Shown: in pieces, positions 32,890 to 45,095 of the stretch
Layout of the letters: every line of letters begins with the position of its first letter
How positions within the stretch are numbered: the stretch's first letter is position 1
Assembly (NCBI GenBank): GCA_941918925.1
Contig: OW799233.1
Coordinates: 43,638,275-43,702,274 of the forward strand
Length of the DNA stretch: 64,000 nt
Origin: Phyto melanocephala
Lineage: Eukaryota; Arthropoda; Insecta; Diptera; Rhinophoridae
Reading direction: 5' to 3'
Notes under the pieces: model-generated
Database searches by the model: none
What the model saw: only the letters and a program-made list of their open reading frames with translations
What the model was told of the DNA's origin: nothing
Program-made: the position numbers and the translations under genes

Positions 32890-33820
32890 ACGCAGGAACG
32901 AGCTCCCATACGTACAAGATTTTGTTGTATTAATACTCTTAATGAACCGTTAAACAAAATTAACTTTTGGGCAACTATAAATGGTCTTTGTTTAAAACCG
33001 CAAAAATCTAAATATATTGTAATACTCAAAAAGAACTTTTATTCTAGTATTGTTGGTGATATTGTGATAAACGGAGACAAAATTGCAATTGTAAAAGCAG
33101 TGAAAAAATCTTGGAATAATATTTAATAACAATTTGGCATGGGACAATCATGTAAAATTCACTAGTTACCCAAACGTATATTAAACTTCGAGCTATCTAA
33201 TCTGCACAATACTTCACACCTTTCAAAATAAGAGTTTCACTTGCCAAAACTTACTTGATTGCCAGCTGAATTATTTAGAAACTGTGACTCAGTTAGCAAA
33301 AGAAAATTAAATATTTTGTTCAATAATATTGCAAGATACGTATACGGATTGAAAAGGTTTGATCGTATCTCTTCGGTTTCGAAAAATCCTTACGGATTTT
33401 ATTTTGAAAATCTTCTAAGAATACGTACTCCTGTTGCGTTGATGGAAAATAATTAACGCTCACACACCTAAATATTTACTGCCTGTTCAACGATGTCGAA
33501 AGAAAACCCATGCGAAATTTCATTCGTACAAATATATTGAAAACAACAACAAAAACTAAAAATTTGTTTTTGTTTTCAACGTATTTGTACGAATGAAATT
33601 TCGCTTGGGTTTTCTTTCGACATCGTTGAACAGGCAGTTATTTGATAGATTACCGTTGTTGCAATCACAACGGAGAAGAAATGTAATAAGTCAACGGCAT
33701 CAATACCTCGTATCGGAATGACAGTCGCCTTTGGAACTTTCTTCCACTAAACCAACAATTAAATGGCAATGCTAATCGTTTTGAGGCATTTTTATTTAGT
33801 TATTTCTCGGAAACTTTTTA
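32890..33820 (+). pseudogene. Non-LTR (Jockey/CR1-like) RT C-terminal pseudogene
   Basis: Plus-strand blocks: LNKINFWATINGLCLKPQKS (after the RT palm), NGDKIAIVKAVKKSW, NNLAWDNHVKFT, LPAELFRNCDSVSKRKLNIL, ARYVYGLKRFDRISS, and the LLRIRTPV segment. After an inserted foldback MITE the tail continues (FDRL..LQSQRRRN, then HQYLVSE). Several stops and shifts are present. It is a 5'-truncated, dead copy of a different family from the one at 28-29.8 kb. Confidence 0.8.
33478..33638. mobile_element. Foldback MITE, 161 bp, near-perfect palindrome
   Basis: The arms actgcctgttcaacgatgtc... and ...gacatcgttgaacaggcagt pair over about 70 bp with very few mismatches, around a short (aac)n loop. Direct repeats TATTT at 33473-33477 and 33639-33643 mark the insertion, and the host RT frame reads across them. 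One half of a related copy lies at 40437-40522. Confidence 0.85.
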
Positions 33821-34774
33821 TACCCTTCACACAAAAGTGAAAACGGGTATATATAGGTTTGTCATAAAGTATATATTTTCTGAAGGCTTATGGATAGGGA
33901 AGACGTCTTAGCTCTGTTAGTCTGACCATCTATCCATGTGTATGTTGAAATCAACTTTTTTAAGCCCCCCGACATCGCCTGGACCCGGGTGAGGTATTAA
34001 AATATCAGAAATATTCGGGAGTAGATCGGTATTGAAAATCAGAAACATCGGTACATAAACAACTGAGATATGAGCAAAAACTCAAGACCACCTCTTTTTT
34101 TTTACAACAACAACATACAACACATACACACATACAAACGTGGTAGACTGGCTAGAGTGAACATGGCATAGAATCATAGCTGAGCCAAAAAAACTTTTTT
34201 TATTTTATTTTATATATTATTTATATTTATTTTTTTGATTTTTTTTTCATTTATTTTTATTTTTTTTTAATATTTTTTAAAATTTTTTTTTAATTGTTTT
34301 TTATTTTGTATTTATTATTTACATTTTTATTATTTTTTTTCAAATTTTTTTTAATTTTTTTTGTTTTTTTTTTTTATTTTTGTTTTGTTTTTTTTTTTTT
34401 AATTATTTTTTTATTATTTATATTTTTATTATTTCTTTTAATTTGTTTTTAATTTTTTAAAATTTTTTTTATTTATTTTTAATTTTTATTTAATTTTTTT
34501 CTTATTTTTTTAAATATTTTTTTTTAAATTTTTTTTATTTTTTATATTATATATATTTTTATTATTTTTTTAAAATTTTTTTTTTATTTTTTTTACACAC
34601 ATGTAAATTTATAATTTTACAATGAGATGTTTTTATATATGTATGTTTTTTATATGTATGTACGTCTTTCATATGAGATGAATGGTGATACAAACTATTG
34701 TTATTGCATGACTACACGTTGTGAAGGGTATGTAAGATTCGGCACGGCCGAATATAGCACTGTTACTTGTTTTA
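33821..34774 (-). repeat. Family A interspersed repeat, complete, reverse orientation
   Basis: It begins tatacccttcacacaaaagtg and ends tattcggcacggccgaatat with ctgttacttgtttt, the reverse complement of the 5449-6204 copy. The core is about 400 bp of T-rich low complexity (34190-34595), longer than in the other copy. It abuts the end of the RT pseudogene. Confidence 0.8.
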
Positions 34775-36389
34775 ATTATATTCTTAACACGTTTCTGTAC
34801 TTAAAATATAAGATTCCGTCTTGTTGTACAGAAAATGAGAATAAAATAAATAAAAATGATTTTAGCCCCACTGTAAGTCATTTCAAAACTATTGCTGTTT
34901 TCCTAAAGCTTCAATGAATTATTTTCACTTTATTTTAAATATATTTTCATTAATAACCTGTTCTCTTTTCATATAAAATACAATAAACATTTGAATATTA
35001 AATTTCCTTTATCAATTAAAGCAGCCGGTCGCAGTCGCTCATATTTAAGAAGTTTTAAAGTTGGCAAGTTTGTAAAGAAAAAAAAAAGATAAATTTCATC
35101 TACACCTAATGACGACAACATGATCATTTGTAACATAAATTTTTTTTTATTTTCGCAACAAAAGGAAACAAAAAAGAAAGAAATATGAAAAGCATAAAAT
35201 ATGAATATTAAATACTCGTCAAAATGACTTAAAGACAACTTTACAAAAATACGAGTAGTATTTAGGAAATAAAAAATGAACTAGAGGAGGCTTAAGTAAA
35301 GTATGAACAATTAATACTTGAGTATTTAAATATCACTTGACTTGAGGGGCTGAGAGTGAGAAAAAGAATTTCTGAAGTACTAATGAATGGCCGAGATGGA
35401 TGAGTGAATGCAAAAAGAATAAAACAGCAGAGCTGCACTGTCCTCCCAGTGACGCTGAAGTAGACAAATGAGCCAAAAGCTACAATAAGCAAAACTTCAA
35501 GTAAACCACACGCATTTCAGCTGTGTATGTATGTGTGTATATTTAAAAAGCTTAACTTATAAAACTCATAAAGAATTTACAAAGAAATCAGGCAAACAAA
35601 CGCTTGGCGCAGTCATAATAAACGCACAGCATGGATCATTAACGCCCCAGCTTGGCAAGCGAATGAAAAAAAGTATTATTTTTTTTTTGTTTTTGTTGTT
35701 TAGTTTCTTATTTTCCTCTTCAGTGCATTTTGTACAATTTAGTAGATGATCATAAAATGTTAAGTGGCGTCATAATTTAAAATGCATCAGTGTTAAATCT
35801 CAACTTTATAGTCTTTATTCGTTTGTTATTCGTATTTGGTGTTGTTTTCGCCTGGATACCATTATGTTTCGTACCAGTAACAGTTGTTGAGCATAGTTGT
35901 TGTGTTATTGTTTATATGGAAGTAGTATTAAAGGATATGGCATTGTCATCAAGCCTAAGGGGCATTTCCTCACAAGCTCACTAGCTCATCAATAATCATC
36001 ATAAAGATCACAGACAAAAAAACCGCTTACACAGAACAGATAGATCTGTGTTTTCTTTTCTTTTTTATACATATTAAAGATCCAGTTGTAAATAAACTCG
36101 TGATATTTTTAAGCGGATGTTTAATAATGTTGGTGTAGCCATTTACCACTCTCTTGCACACACCTGCAGTCATACACAAGACTTAGTAATAAACAGCAAT
36201 TAAATAGTGTTATCTCTTAAAAGGATTGAAGAAATTTTGCGAGTTACTTTTAAAAGAACCTCAAATTTAGTAATTTTTTTCCAAAAATCTCGCGCTTTTT
36301 TTACACAAACCGGTTTGTGTAAAAAATATTTTATTTTTCTCTTATATTGCGTTTTTTTTTTATTTAAAATCCTTATTTTTAGTAAAAAA
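34775..36389. other. ss intron, nothing supported
   Basis: AT-rich intron without recognisable gene or bounded element. Confidence 0.4.
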
Positions 36390-37740
36390 TCAAGTTATTC
36401 GAATAATCGTTAACTCAGTTATTCGATTAATAAGGCAACAAACAATAAACATGAGATAAAAATCTTAAATCTAATATTAAAAATATATTCGGAAATCCGG
36501 ATAACTGATAAAAAAACAAAATATAAGTTTTACATGTATTTATACGTAGTATGTATGTATATACTGCTTATTTATATAAATATTTAGCTGCTTTTGTATA
36601 AAACTTTAACGGGATTTTAGACGATTATTTAGAAAAATTATTGAATAATTATTCGAATAAACAAAAACATTTGTTTTCAAGTTCAGGTAATAGAGGAAAA
36701 TAATTATATAAAAAAACTATATGCTTAATTCTAAGAAATTTAGTCAACTTATTTTTAAATAAGAATAATTTTTAAAGTAACTGACAAACCCAGCTTAAAT
36801 TAATATTTCACGCGGCTACAACAAAAAACTACAAAAATGAATAGGTTTAAAAAATGAAACTATTAATTATTTACGCACAGTCATTTTTAAAACTATTCCT
36901 TCTTTTATAATTCATATAACAATTCAATTATTTTAGTTCGAATAATTTTTTTTCGAATAATCGAAAAAATATTTTATTTCACAAAGGAATGCAAATGACT
37001 CCAAAACATTATTTGTTCCAGAAATTTAGGGATATATTCGAAAAAATGAATAATCGATTACACGAAAAAACAAATAAAATTACGTGTCTAATTAGCTTTA
37101 TTCGAATAATTATATAAATTTTTTTAAAATAATTTGGTTAAAAACACTGTAGCTATCCATTTTTTTAAGTAAAAATCTATTTTTTGAAAAAAACTAATTA
37201 GTTTTGTTTGAATAATTAAATCATTTTAATTCGAATAATTTTTCTGCGAGTAATCGAAAAAATATTTTAATTCATAAAGGAATGCATATGACTCCAAAAC
37301 ATTATTTGTTCCAGAAATTTAGGGATATATTTGAAAAAAAACGAACAACCTATTACACGAAAAAAACAAATAAAATTAAGTGTCTAATCAGTTTTATTCG
37401 AATAATTAAATCATTTTAATTCGAATAATTTTTAGGCGAATAACCGAAAAAATATTTTTTTATGAAGGAAATGACAATGACATTATTTATCCCATAAATT
37501 TAGGGAAATATTCGAAAATCCCGAATAATCGATTACACGAAAAAAAAAATAAAATTTAAGGAAAAATTGTTTCTTCAAACAATTAAATAATTTTTATTCA
37601 AATCATCGAAAAAATGTTTTATTTTATGAAGGAGCATTGTTTATCCTAGAAATTTATGGAAATATTAAAAAAAAGGATAATCGATTACACGTATAAACAA
37701 ATTAAATTCAAGGAAATTGTGCAAAACTTAAAACTATCAA
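36390..37740. repeat. Diverged tandem array with ttattcgaataatcg motifs
   Basis: Four successive units share, in order, aattcgaataatttt, gaataatcgaaaaaatattt, aaaggaatgca, acattatttgttccagaaat, ttagggatatattcgaaaa and cgattacacgaaaaaa. Anchors start near 36983, 37275, 37464 and 37628, so spacing shrinks from 292 to 188 to 164 bp. The flanking part (36390-36930) has the same motif without clear units. Confidence 0.7.
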
Positions 37741-37747
37741 CCATATA

Positions 37748-38294
37748 AAGGGTCCGCCAAATAACTTTTTTTTTTTTTGTAAATGCTATAAAACAAAAGT
37801 GTAGCTTCGGCTGTGTGTCACGTAGAGCCGTCCTGATGAAACCAAACGTTGCCAATATCCTCCTCTTAAATTTTTGTAAACAAAAATTCGTTCTACATGG
37901 CCCCATAACGATCGCCATTGACTACGGCCACTCCTTGCTCATTTTCGAAGAAAAATGTCCCAATTAAGCCTCTGGACCAAAATCCGCACAAAACAGTGAC
38001 TCGTTTTGGGTGTATCGGCTTTTCAATGTATGCGTGCGGGTCTTCTGTGCCCCTAATGCGACAATTTTGCTTGATTACATACCCGCCAAGATTGAAATGA
38101 AAAAAAAGATGACTTTTTTTGGCAAAATCGGCCAAAGTAATGTCGCAATATTTGCCAGCGTTGTTCAAGCGTATACACAACCATATTCGTTCAGCGGAAG
38201 GATAAAATTATCTGTCAAATCAGTCATGAGCTAAATGTTACCATTCACGAAATAAGCACTAGTTGAAAAGAAAAACGTTAGAAGGCGAACCCTT
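37748..38294 (-). mobile_element. mariner-like element, internally deleted (copy 1)
   Basis: TIRs aagggtccgccaaataac and, reversed, aagggttcgccttctaac are flanked by TA. Minus-strand coding remnants include NNAGKYCDITLADFAKKSH, PHAYIEKPIHPKRVTVLCGF, FFFENEQGVAVVNGDRYGAM, and an FHQDG-like motif near 37840 where the second catalytic Asp sits. The C-terminal DDE third is missing. The transposase has frameshifts; the element is non-autonomous. Confidence 0.85.
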
Positions 38295-41151
38295 TATATT
38301 ATCTTACATAAAAGTTAAGGTTTTCCGTAGATTTGGGCGGGTTATTTAAAAAAGCTACTATATGGTTACCCGGTTAATCGAATATTTTTGTCAAAATTTC
38401 AATAAACATATGCTTCACGATTACATTTTTTTTATACATTATTATATCATTACTAAATTACATTAGTTTATATAATTATAATTAAATTATTATTTATTAA
38501 ATGATTATGTACTAGCTACTTGGCATTTTAATAACGCTTAGACCAGAAATAAATTAATAGAACTTCAAAAGTGTTTCGAAAACCCGGTTAAATAGCAATT
38601 TTTATTTAATTTATTTATAAATATAATAATGCGGGACATATAAATAAAAATTTTTTTAGATGGCAAATTAACCGATTGATTTTTACAATTAATTCAATAA
38701 GGCAATGCAAATGGCTACAACATATTCGGAAAACCGAATAAATGATAAGGCAAATAAAATAATAAATAAATAAATTTAAATCCATTTACACCTAGAGATA
38801 TTTCTATATACAAGTTTAATTTTTAAAATAAATTTTATTCGATTATTTAAAAAGACTTCCAAACGATTACTCGATTAATTTTTAAATTTTTTTGCAAAAT
38901 TTTAATAAATATTTACAAAAATTAAGATAAATTTTATAGTATTAAAGATTATTTAATGGTTACTCGGTTTTGGTTTTATATCAAACAAGATATGCTTTTT
39001 TCGAAACTATTTATTGAAGAGCATATGATACGATTGGAAGCAGACTTAAGTTATTAATACCAAATGAAAGAGAAAAGAACTGTAGTTAAACCCGATTTAA
39101 TGCAAGACCTTTTTGCCTAACGTCAAACAAATTTTCAAAATATTTGTTAACAATCTTGTTTTAACATAACAAAGCGCAGGCGTGTATTATTAAAAACTCA
39201 TTAGAAACTACCATTTGAGATACACAATTTACTATCGTTCCTTAACGTATGTATAGAGATGCTTTACAATCAAAATTAAATGAACATAAATGGAGGTAAA
39301 AACATTAAAAAAGTGAATGTGTGTTACCCTACAACAAGTAGGTTTTCATACCAACAACAAAGTACATATTTAAGGAAGGAAAAGTAATGAAAAAAATTCT
39401 AAACGTAATTTTGAAGGTCTTAAAAATTTTATAAAAAAGTGTTTATGAGATCAAGCTATTTAAGAAGACCTTAATTAAACTTTAACATTGTTCTTTATAA
39501 ATGTTATTTAATAAGAATAAGGATGACATTGTATGTTTGTTAAAGGTTCGCTTAATCTTAAGCTCCTATAAAACTGCAATTTCAAACAGACTGCAAATAA
39601 ATAATGAAAAGGAGCGACGAAAAAAACTTTATAGTGATATAAAGAATTTAAGCTTAAAGAAGAAGGGAAACGACATAGATATTAAAATAAAAAAAATTTA
39701 AAAAAAAAACCGAAAAGACTGTATAAGGGTTTTAGAACTCAATACAAAGAAATAATTTTAAAGTGATTCTTTACAATGTTACAAACAAGAATACGGCACA
39801 AATTATTCGATTAATCAACTAAAGAATAAACCAAGCCAACAAATATTTATTAAATACAATATGATTTGAAGTTTTTTGCAAAATAAAACAAATACTCTTA
39901 ATAACCGGTTATTCTATACAAATAAAAATCAAATATCGTTTTTTGGTAATCACAACACTTTAAATAACAACTGTTGCACCGATTTATTTAAAATAATCAA
40001 TTTGATAACATTATGTTTTAACGGAAAAAAAGTAACCACGCCCACTTTTACGAATTTTTCTAAAATTGGAGAACGACTGAAACAATAATCAATGAGGCTC
40101 AAGTATGGTTCTTATTTAAATTTTTTTTTTAATTTAAGTGGGCGTGGCACCTTCCATACAAAATCAACTGTTTTTCCTACATATTTATAGTACTGTAATA
40201 CCTATTGTCTTTTACATTCGTGTGGACTATTATAATAACTTGCATAGTTGAGATTAAAATGAACTGAAAATTAAAAGTAGGCGTGGCACCTTAAATATAA
40301 AAAAAGAAACTTCTTTTAATATCTTGGAAAATATAACATCTAGAATCCTAAAATATTTGTGTAATTGGCCTGCAATTTATTTGTCCTTAACCAGCCGAAA
40401 ATCGGTACGATCGGAGAAGGGGAACTGATACTACAAATTTTTAGTTTTTGTTGTTGTTTTCAATATATTTGTACGAATGAAATTCTGCTTGGGTTTTTTT
40501 TCGACATCGTTGAACAGGCAGTTAAATCATTTTTTTGCAGTTCTATTAGTGAGAGTGAAAAAAGGAGAGAAATTATTTAAGTACACTCATAAATGACAGT
40601 TAGTAGTATACGGCATGATGTTTCGAAATAGCAAAATGTTTTTTGTAATTATGTGAATTTGTTCCGTTGTTTTGAAATAATGAATTTCAAATCGGAAAAT
40701 ATTCGTTCGCAGAGGTAAGTTAAGGGAACTAAAGATAAACAAGTAATGGACATTTTTTTCAAGTTCGGGATATATTATGACATTAAAATTTTCCAGAACT
40801 CTAATACAAAAATATTTTCTTAAACACTCACTGCGAAGTATTTTAAGTTGAGATTGTGTTTGAAACTCATAGTTTTTTACATCGAAACTAAAAGGGCTTT
40901 TAAAAATGTTTGATAACACAAGACGCATTGGATGTTACCAAAAGCATTTTTTAACATACAATATTTTTTTACTGTATTTTTTTTGAATTATTTTCTGTAA
41001 ATTTGGAATTATGGACGACTAAATGCCAGAGAAAAGGAATACGTGGGTTGTTAAACTAAACGCCCTAACCTTATATATTTACTAAAAATAAAATGCCAGA
41101 GCTTTGTTGCATCCAGCAAAGCGCTTCGGGTTCTGCAAGTTCGAATACAAA
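38295..41151. other. ss intron; ttattcg motifs and GGGCGTGGC traces
   Basis: 38380-39000 carries scattered cgattaatcg-type motifs. 40033-40290 has accacgcccacttttacg, gtgggcgtggcaccttccat and gtaggcgtggcaccttaaat, degenerate Helitron-type units without ends. The ORFs at 39501, 39876 and 40587 are AT-rich and unrecognised. Confidence 0.4.
40437..40522 (+). repeat. Half copy of the foldback MITE
   Basis: From tttagtttttgttgttgttt through gtacgaatgaaattctgctt to cgttgaacaggcagt, this matches the right arm of 33478-33638. The left arm is missing. Confidence 0.8.
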
Positions 41152-42012
41152 TCTATATATATAAAAGTGAAACTCTGTGTGTGTGTGTGTGTTAGCTATA
41201 GACTCCGAAACTGTAAAACTGATCGGGCTCAAACTTTGGTAAGTTGTTGTACACATACCAGGGAGTGTTTCCGGGTGAAAAAAAGTGGGCGGGGCCACGC
41301 CCATAAAAAATTAGTTATCAGTTATCAGCACTTGACCGATTTTTCTGAAACCTTGCACACATATCGAGCTGTCATGACTAAACAATTTCGAGAAAAGAAA
41401 AGTGGGCGGGGCCACGCCCCTAAAAAAGTTTTAATTTTGAGGTGCTTGCACTGGACCGATTTTTCTGAAACTTTGCACACATATTGAGCTGCCATGACTT
41501 TATAATTTCGTGATTAAAAAAGTGGGCAGGGCCACGCCCATAAAAAAAAATTATAATTTTGACGTACTTGCACTGGACCGATTTTTCTGAAACTTTGAAA
41601 ACATACTGACATGTCATGACTTAATAATTTCGTGATAACAAAAGTGAGCAGGGCCACGCCCATAAAAAAACAGTTATAATTTTGAGGTATTTGAACTTCG
41701 CCGATTTTTCTGAAATTTTGGACACATATTGAGCTGTCGTGACTATATACTTTGGTGATTAGAAAAGTGGGCACGGCCACGCCCATACAAAAAAGTTATA
41801 ATTTTGAGGTACTTGCACTAGACCGATTTTTCTGAAACTTTGCACACATATTGATATCACGACTATACAGTTTAGCGATTAGAAAAGTGGGCAGTGCCAC
41901 GCCCATTAAAAAAAGTTATCATTTTTAGCTTTTTGCACTTGATATTCAATTTAAAATCGGAAGACATTTTTAATTATTAGGGGGCGTAGAAACGCGCGCC
42001 GGGCTTTTCTAG
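41152..42012 (+). mobile_element. Non-autonomous Helitron, copy 2
   Basis: TCTATATATATAAAAG after A at the 5' end, gggcttttCTAG before T at the 3' end. The 861-bp interior contains about six units of 110-130 bp, each with gaccgatttttctgaaact, tgcacacatattga, and gtgggcggggccacgccc or a variant. Close relative of 15564-16304; one extra unit accounts for the length difference. The long plus ORF 41104-41487 just reads through the units and is not a gene. Confidence 0.87.
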
Positions 42013-44227
42013 TATGTATATAAAAGTGAAATGTGCACGTGTATCATTTACATAAAGTGTGTCAAACCTTTATAGCATTACAAAACCTTTTAATTTTTAT
42101 TTATATTTTAAATAATTTTCTGTAAAATTTTTCACAATTTTATTCGAATAATCGAATGCAAAATAATGCTTTTAGATAAAAAATTGCTAAACAACTTTAA
42201 GTGATCACTTGTGATGAATTGATTAAAAATCATTAAAATCTGCAAGACTTAAATATTAACGATTTAATATAAATTTCGAAAATTACTTATAAAACAACGA
42301 GTAATCAATTAATCGAATAATCGAAAAGAGCAGTATAATTGTAAAATATGTTAAAATTTCAATACAAATACCTTTTTTTTCAATTTCAATTTTTTTTTAA
42401 TTTTCAACAGAAATTTTAAGTTTTTTATTCGATTAAGCGATTTTATTTTTATTCGAATCAAGTATGGGCAAGTTAATAACTTTGGATGTTTAGACAATAA
42501 ACATATCTTTAAAATACAGACATAATTGTATGTAATGTACATTTATAATAATATTGAAATAATAATTAATTTTGTAGTATTTTACCTGATTATTCGATCC
42601 GATTATTCGCAGTCGCTTAAAATATTATTCGATTAAAAATAAAACGAAATGAAATAAATTAACATTCGGTCTTATACTATTTACAAAAACATATTTTTTT
42701 AGATACAATTTAGTCGTACACACAACAAACCGAATAACCGATTATTCGTGCAAGCCATAAAATAAAAAAAATTTTATTTATTTTTATTTATAAATTTTAT
42801 TATTTTGTAAATGCTAAGGTAAAACTCAAATATTTTTCGTATATTTCTAACAAAATTTACTACCACTTAGTTGTAATAGTTATTCGTAAAAAAGATATGT
42901 GATATAATTAATCGAATAAAAGTTTTCCAAAACTCTAACTTAAGGAAAATTGTAATTTCTTTAAATGGTTTTATGCATAAAAACGTTTTTTCTTTGTTTA
43001 CTAAAATTTTAATTTTTAACAATTTTATTAAATATATTCGAATAATCAAGAAACTAATTTACGACAGCTGATCCACTGACACATTATAAACTTGTTTTGA
43101 AACGATTAAAAATTTTTAAAATTCGAATATTTTATTTACAACATTCATTGAATTGTAACATAAATACTAATTTCAAATATTACTCATATGTGTAGTCCGA
43201 TAAAGAGTGCTGATGATGAAATCGTAACTGGTTTCGAAAATGAATTTCACTCGGCTAATACGGAAGAATTTTTAAATATTCCTAAAAATTATTACAATTT
43301 AATTTTATCTAGAAAATGTTTTAGGAAGTTCATTTATAGAATAAATGAACTTGAATTAAAAAAAAAAATTTTTTATAGTAAAAAATACCTTCTCCGAGAA
43401 AAAGGATGTAGTGTGCGAAAATAAAGTTTTGAGAAAAACGCACTTAAAGTTTCATAACGCATTATCACTGTGAACGCAACTTCAGTTCGTTTTGTACGTT
43501 TTTATAGGGTAAAATCTTATTAAGTCCAAACCCGTTTTTCGACACACTAGATCCCTTTTTTCGGAGTAGGTCACATATAAATTTTTTTTGGCTATTTAGT
43601 TTTTGTTAAATTGCTTAAGACCATGACTGACTGACTTGTGTGTCAAAATGTGTGTCAAAAATTTTATGTGTATTAAGGAAGTGTGATAGTGTGGACATAA
43701 AGTGCACATGTGTGACAAGCGTGTCCGAAATTTTCATAAAATAGTAGTTTCTGTTGTGAATGTGAGAATATGACATCCAATTACACATTACGTCATATTT
43801 TTATTTGACATAATCGCACGTCTTTGTAGGAGAGTCAGTCCTTGGCCTTTAGTGTTGAAACAGCACTGAGGCATAACGACTTTTTATACAGCACGACATT
43901 TAAAGCAGTAGCTAGTTTGAATCTAATCTATTTTGACAAACCGTGGTAACAAAACCGAAGAACCGAAAAATATTAAAAAGTAATTGAGGTTACTGTCGTA
44001 TATTAATAATGCGTCTAGTTTTATTTGACAGCGTTTTGCTTGAAGTTGCAGTCCTGTTCTGTTCAACATTTAGTATCAATGATAGGACTTTTCAAAAATA
44101 CTTTTTTTTAAATTAATATCGAAATGTTTTAAGTTGATGCCGACTTCCTGTGGTTGCTTTAAATTATATTTCAGCTACAACCGATCATTAAGCTTAAAGA
44201 GACTGCTGATTTCATATAAAGATTCTA
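42013..44227. other. ss intron; ttattcgaataatcg motif cluster, no gene
   Basis: 42120-43060 has many gattattcg/cgaataatcg palindromes. The ORF 43188-43424 (78 codons) is unrecognised and AT-rich. 43060-44227 shows no structure I can name. Confidence 0.4.
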
Positions 44228-45095
44228 AAGGGTCCGCCAATTAACTTTTTTTTTAATTTTTATAAAAAAAACTACTGAAATTTTCTCAAATTTCTTTTTT
44301 TTATTTGAAAGTACAATCCTTCCGGTTAAAAATGGATAATAATTTCATTCAAATGGCTGCCTCGGCTGGCCATGCAGTAGCCTGCATGATCGGTCCAATT
44401 TTTAAGCATATTATCGATTGTGTGCAGCTGTATTTCACCAATGGCTTCACGAATATTATCCTTTAAAGCGTCAATTGTTTCTGGCTTGTTGGCGTAACAC
44501 TTATCTTTGACGGCACCCCACAAGTAATAGTCCAACGGTGTCAAATCGCAGCTGCGCGGTGGCCAAACGACATCAGCTCTGCGGCTGATAATGCGATCTT
44601 CACAAACAGGGCGCAAAACATTGAGTGTAGCAAATGTTGCCAATATCCTCCTCTTCAATTTTTGTGAACAAAAATTCGTTCAACATGCCCCGATAACGAT
44701 CGCCATTGACCACGGCCACTCCTTGCTCACGTTCGAAGAAAAATTGCCCAATTATGCCCCTGGAACAAAATCCGCACCAAGCAGTGACTCGTTTTGGGTG
44801 TATCAGCTTTTCAATGTATGCGTGCGGGTTTTCTGTGCCCCAAATGCCCTAAATTTGGCTAGTTTACATACCCGCCAAGATCAGAATGAGCTTCTTCTGA
44901 AAAGATGATTTTTTTTTTGGCAAAATCGGCCAAAGTAATGTCGCAATATTTCCCAGCGTTGTTCAAGCGTATACACAACCATATTCGTTCAGCGGATGGA
45001 TAAAACTTATAACCTGTCAAATCAGACATGAGCTAAGTGTTACCATTCACGAAAAAAGCACTAGTTGAAACAAAAACGTTAGATGGCAGACCCGT
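44228..45095 (-). mobile_element. mariner-like element, internally deleted (copy 2)
   Basis: Ends aagggtccgccaattaac and, reversed, aacgggtctgccatctaac, within TA (44226-44227 and 45096-45097). The minus strand keeps the C-terminal DDE region: VVWPPRSCDLTPLDYYLWGA, then KCYANKPETIDALKDNI and GYCMASRGSHLNE. Upstream blocks equivalent to copy 1 remain at 44660-45000. The segment around the second catalytic Asp is deleted: ILATF runs straight into ATLNVLRP. It is therefore dead. Confidence 0.87.

Noticed and set aside
41104..41487. 127-codon plus-strand ORF with repeated KKSGRGHA-type segments
   Set aside because: It reads through Helitron repeat units; the repeats explain the openness.
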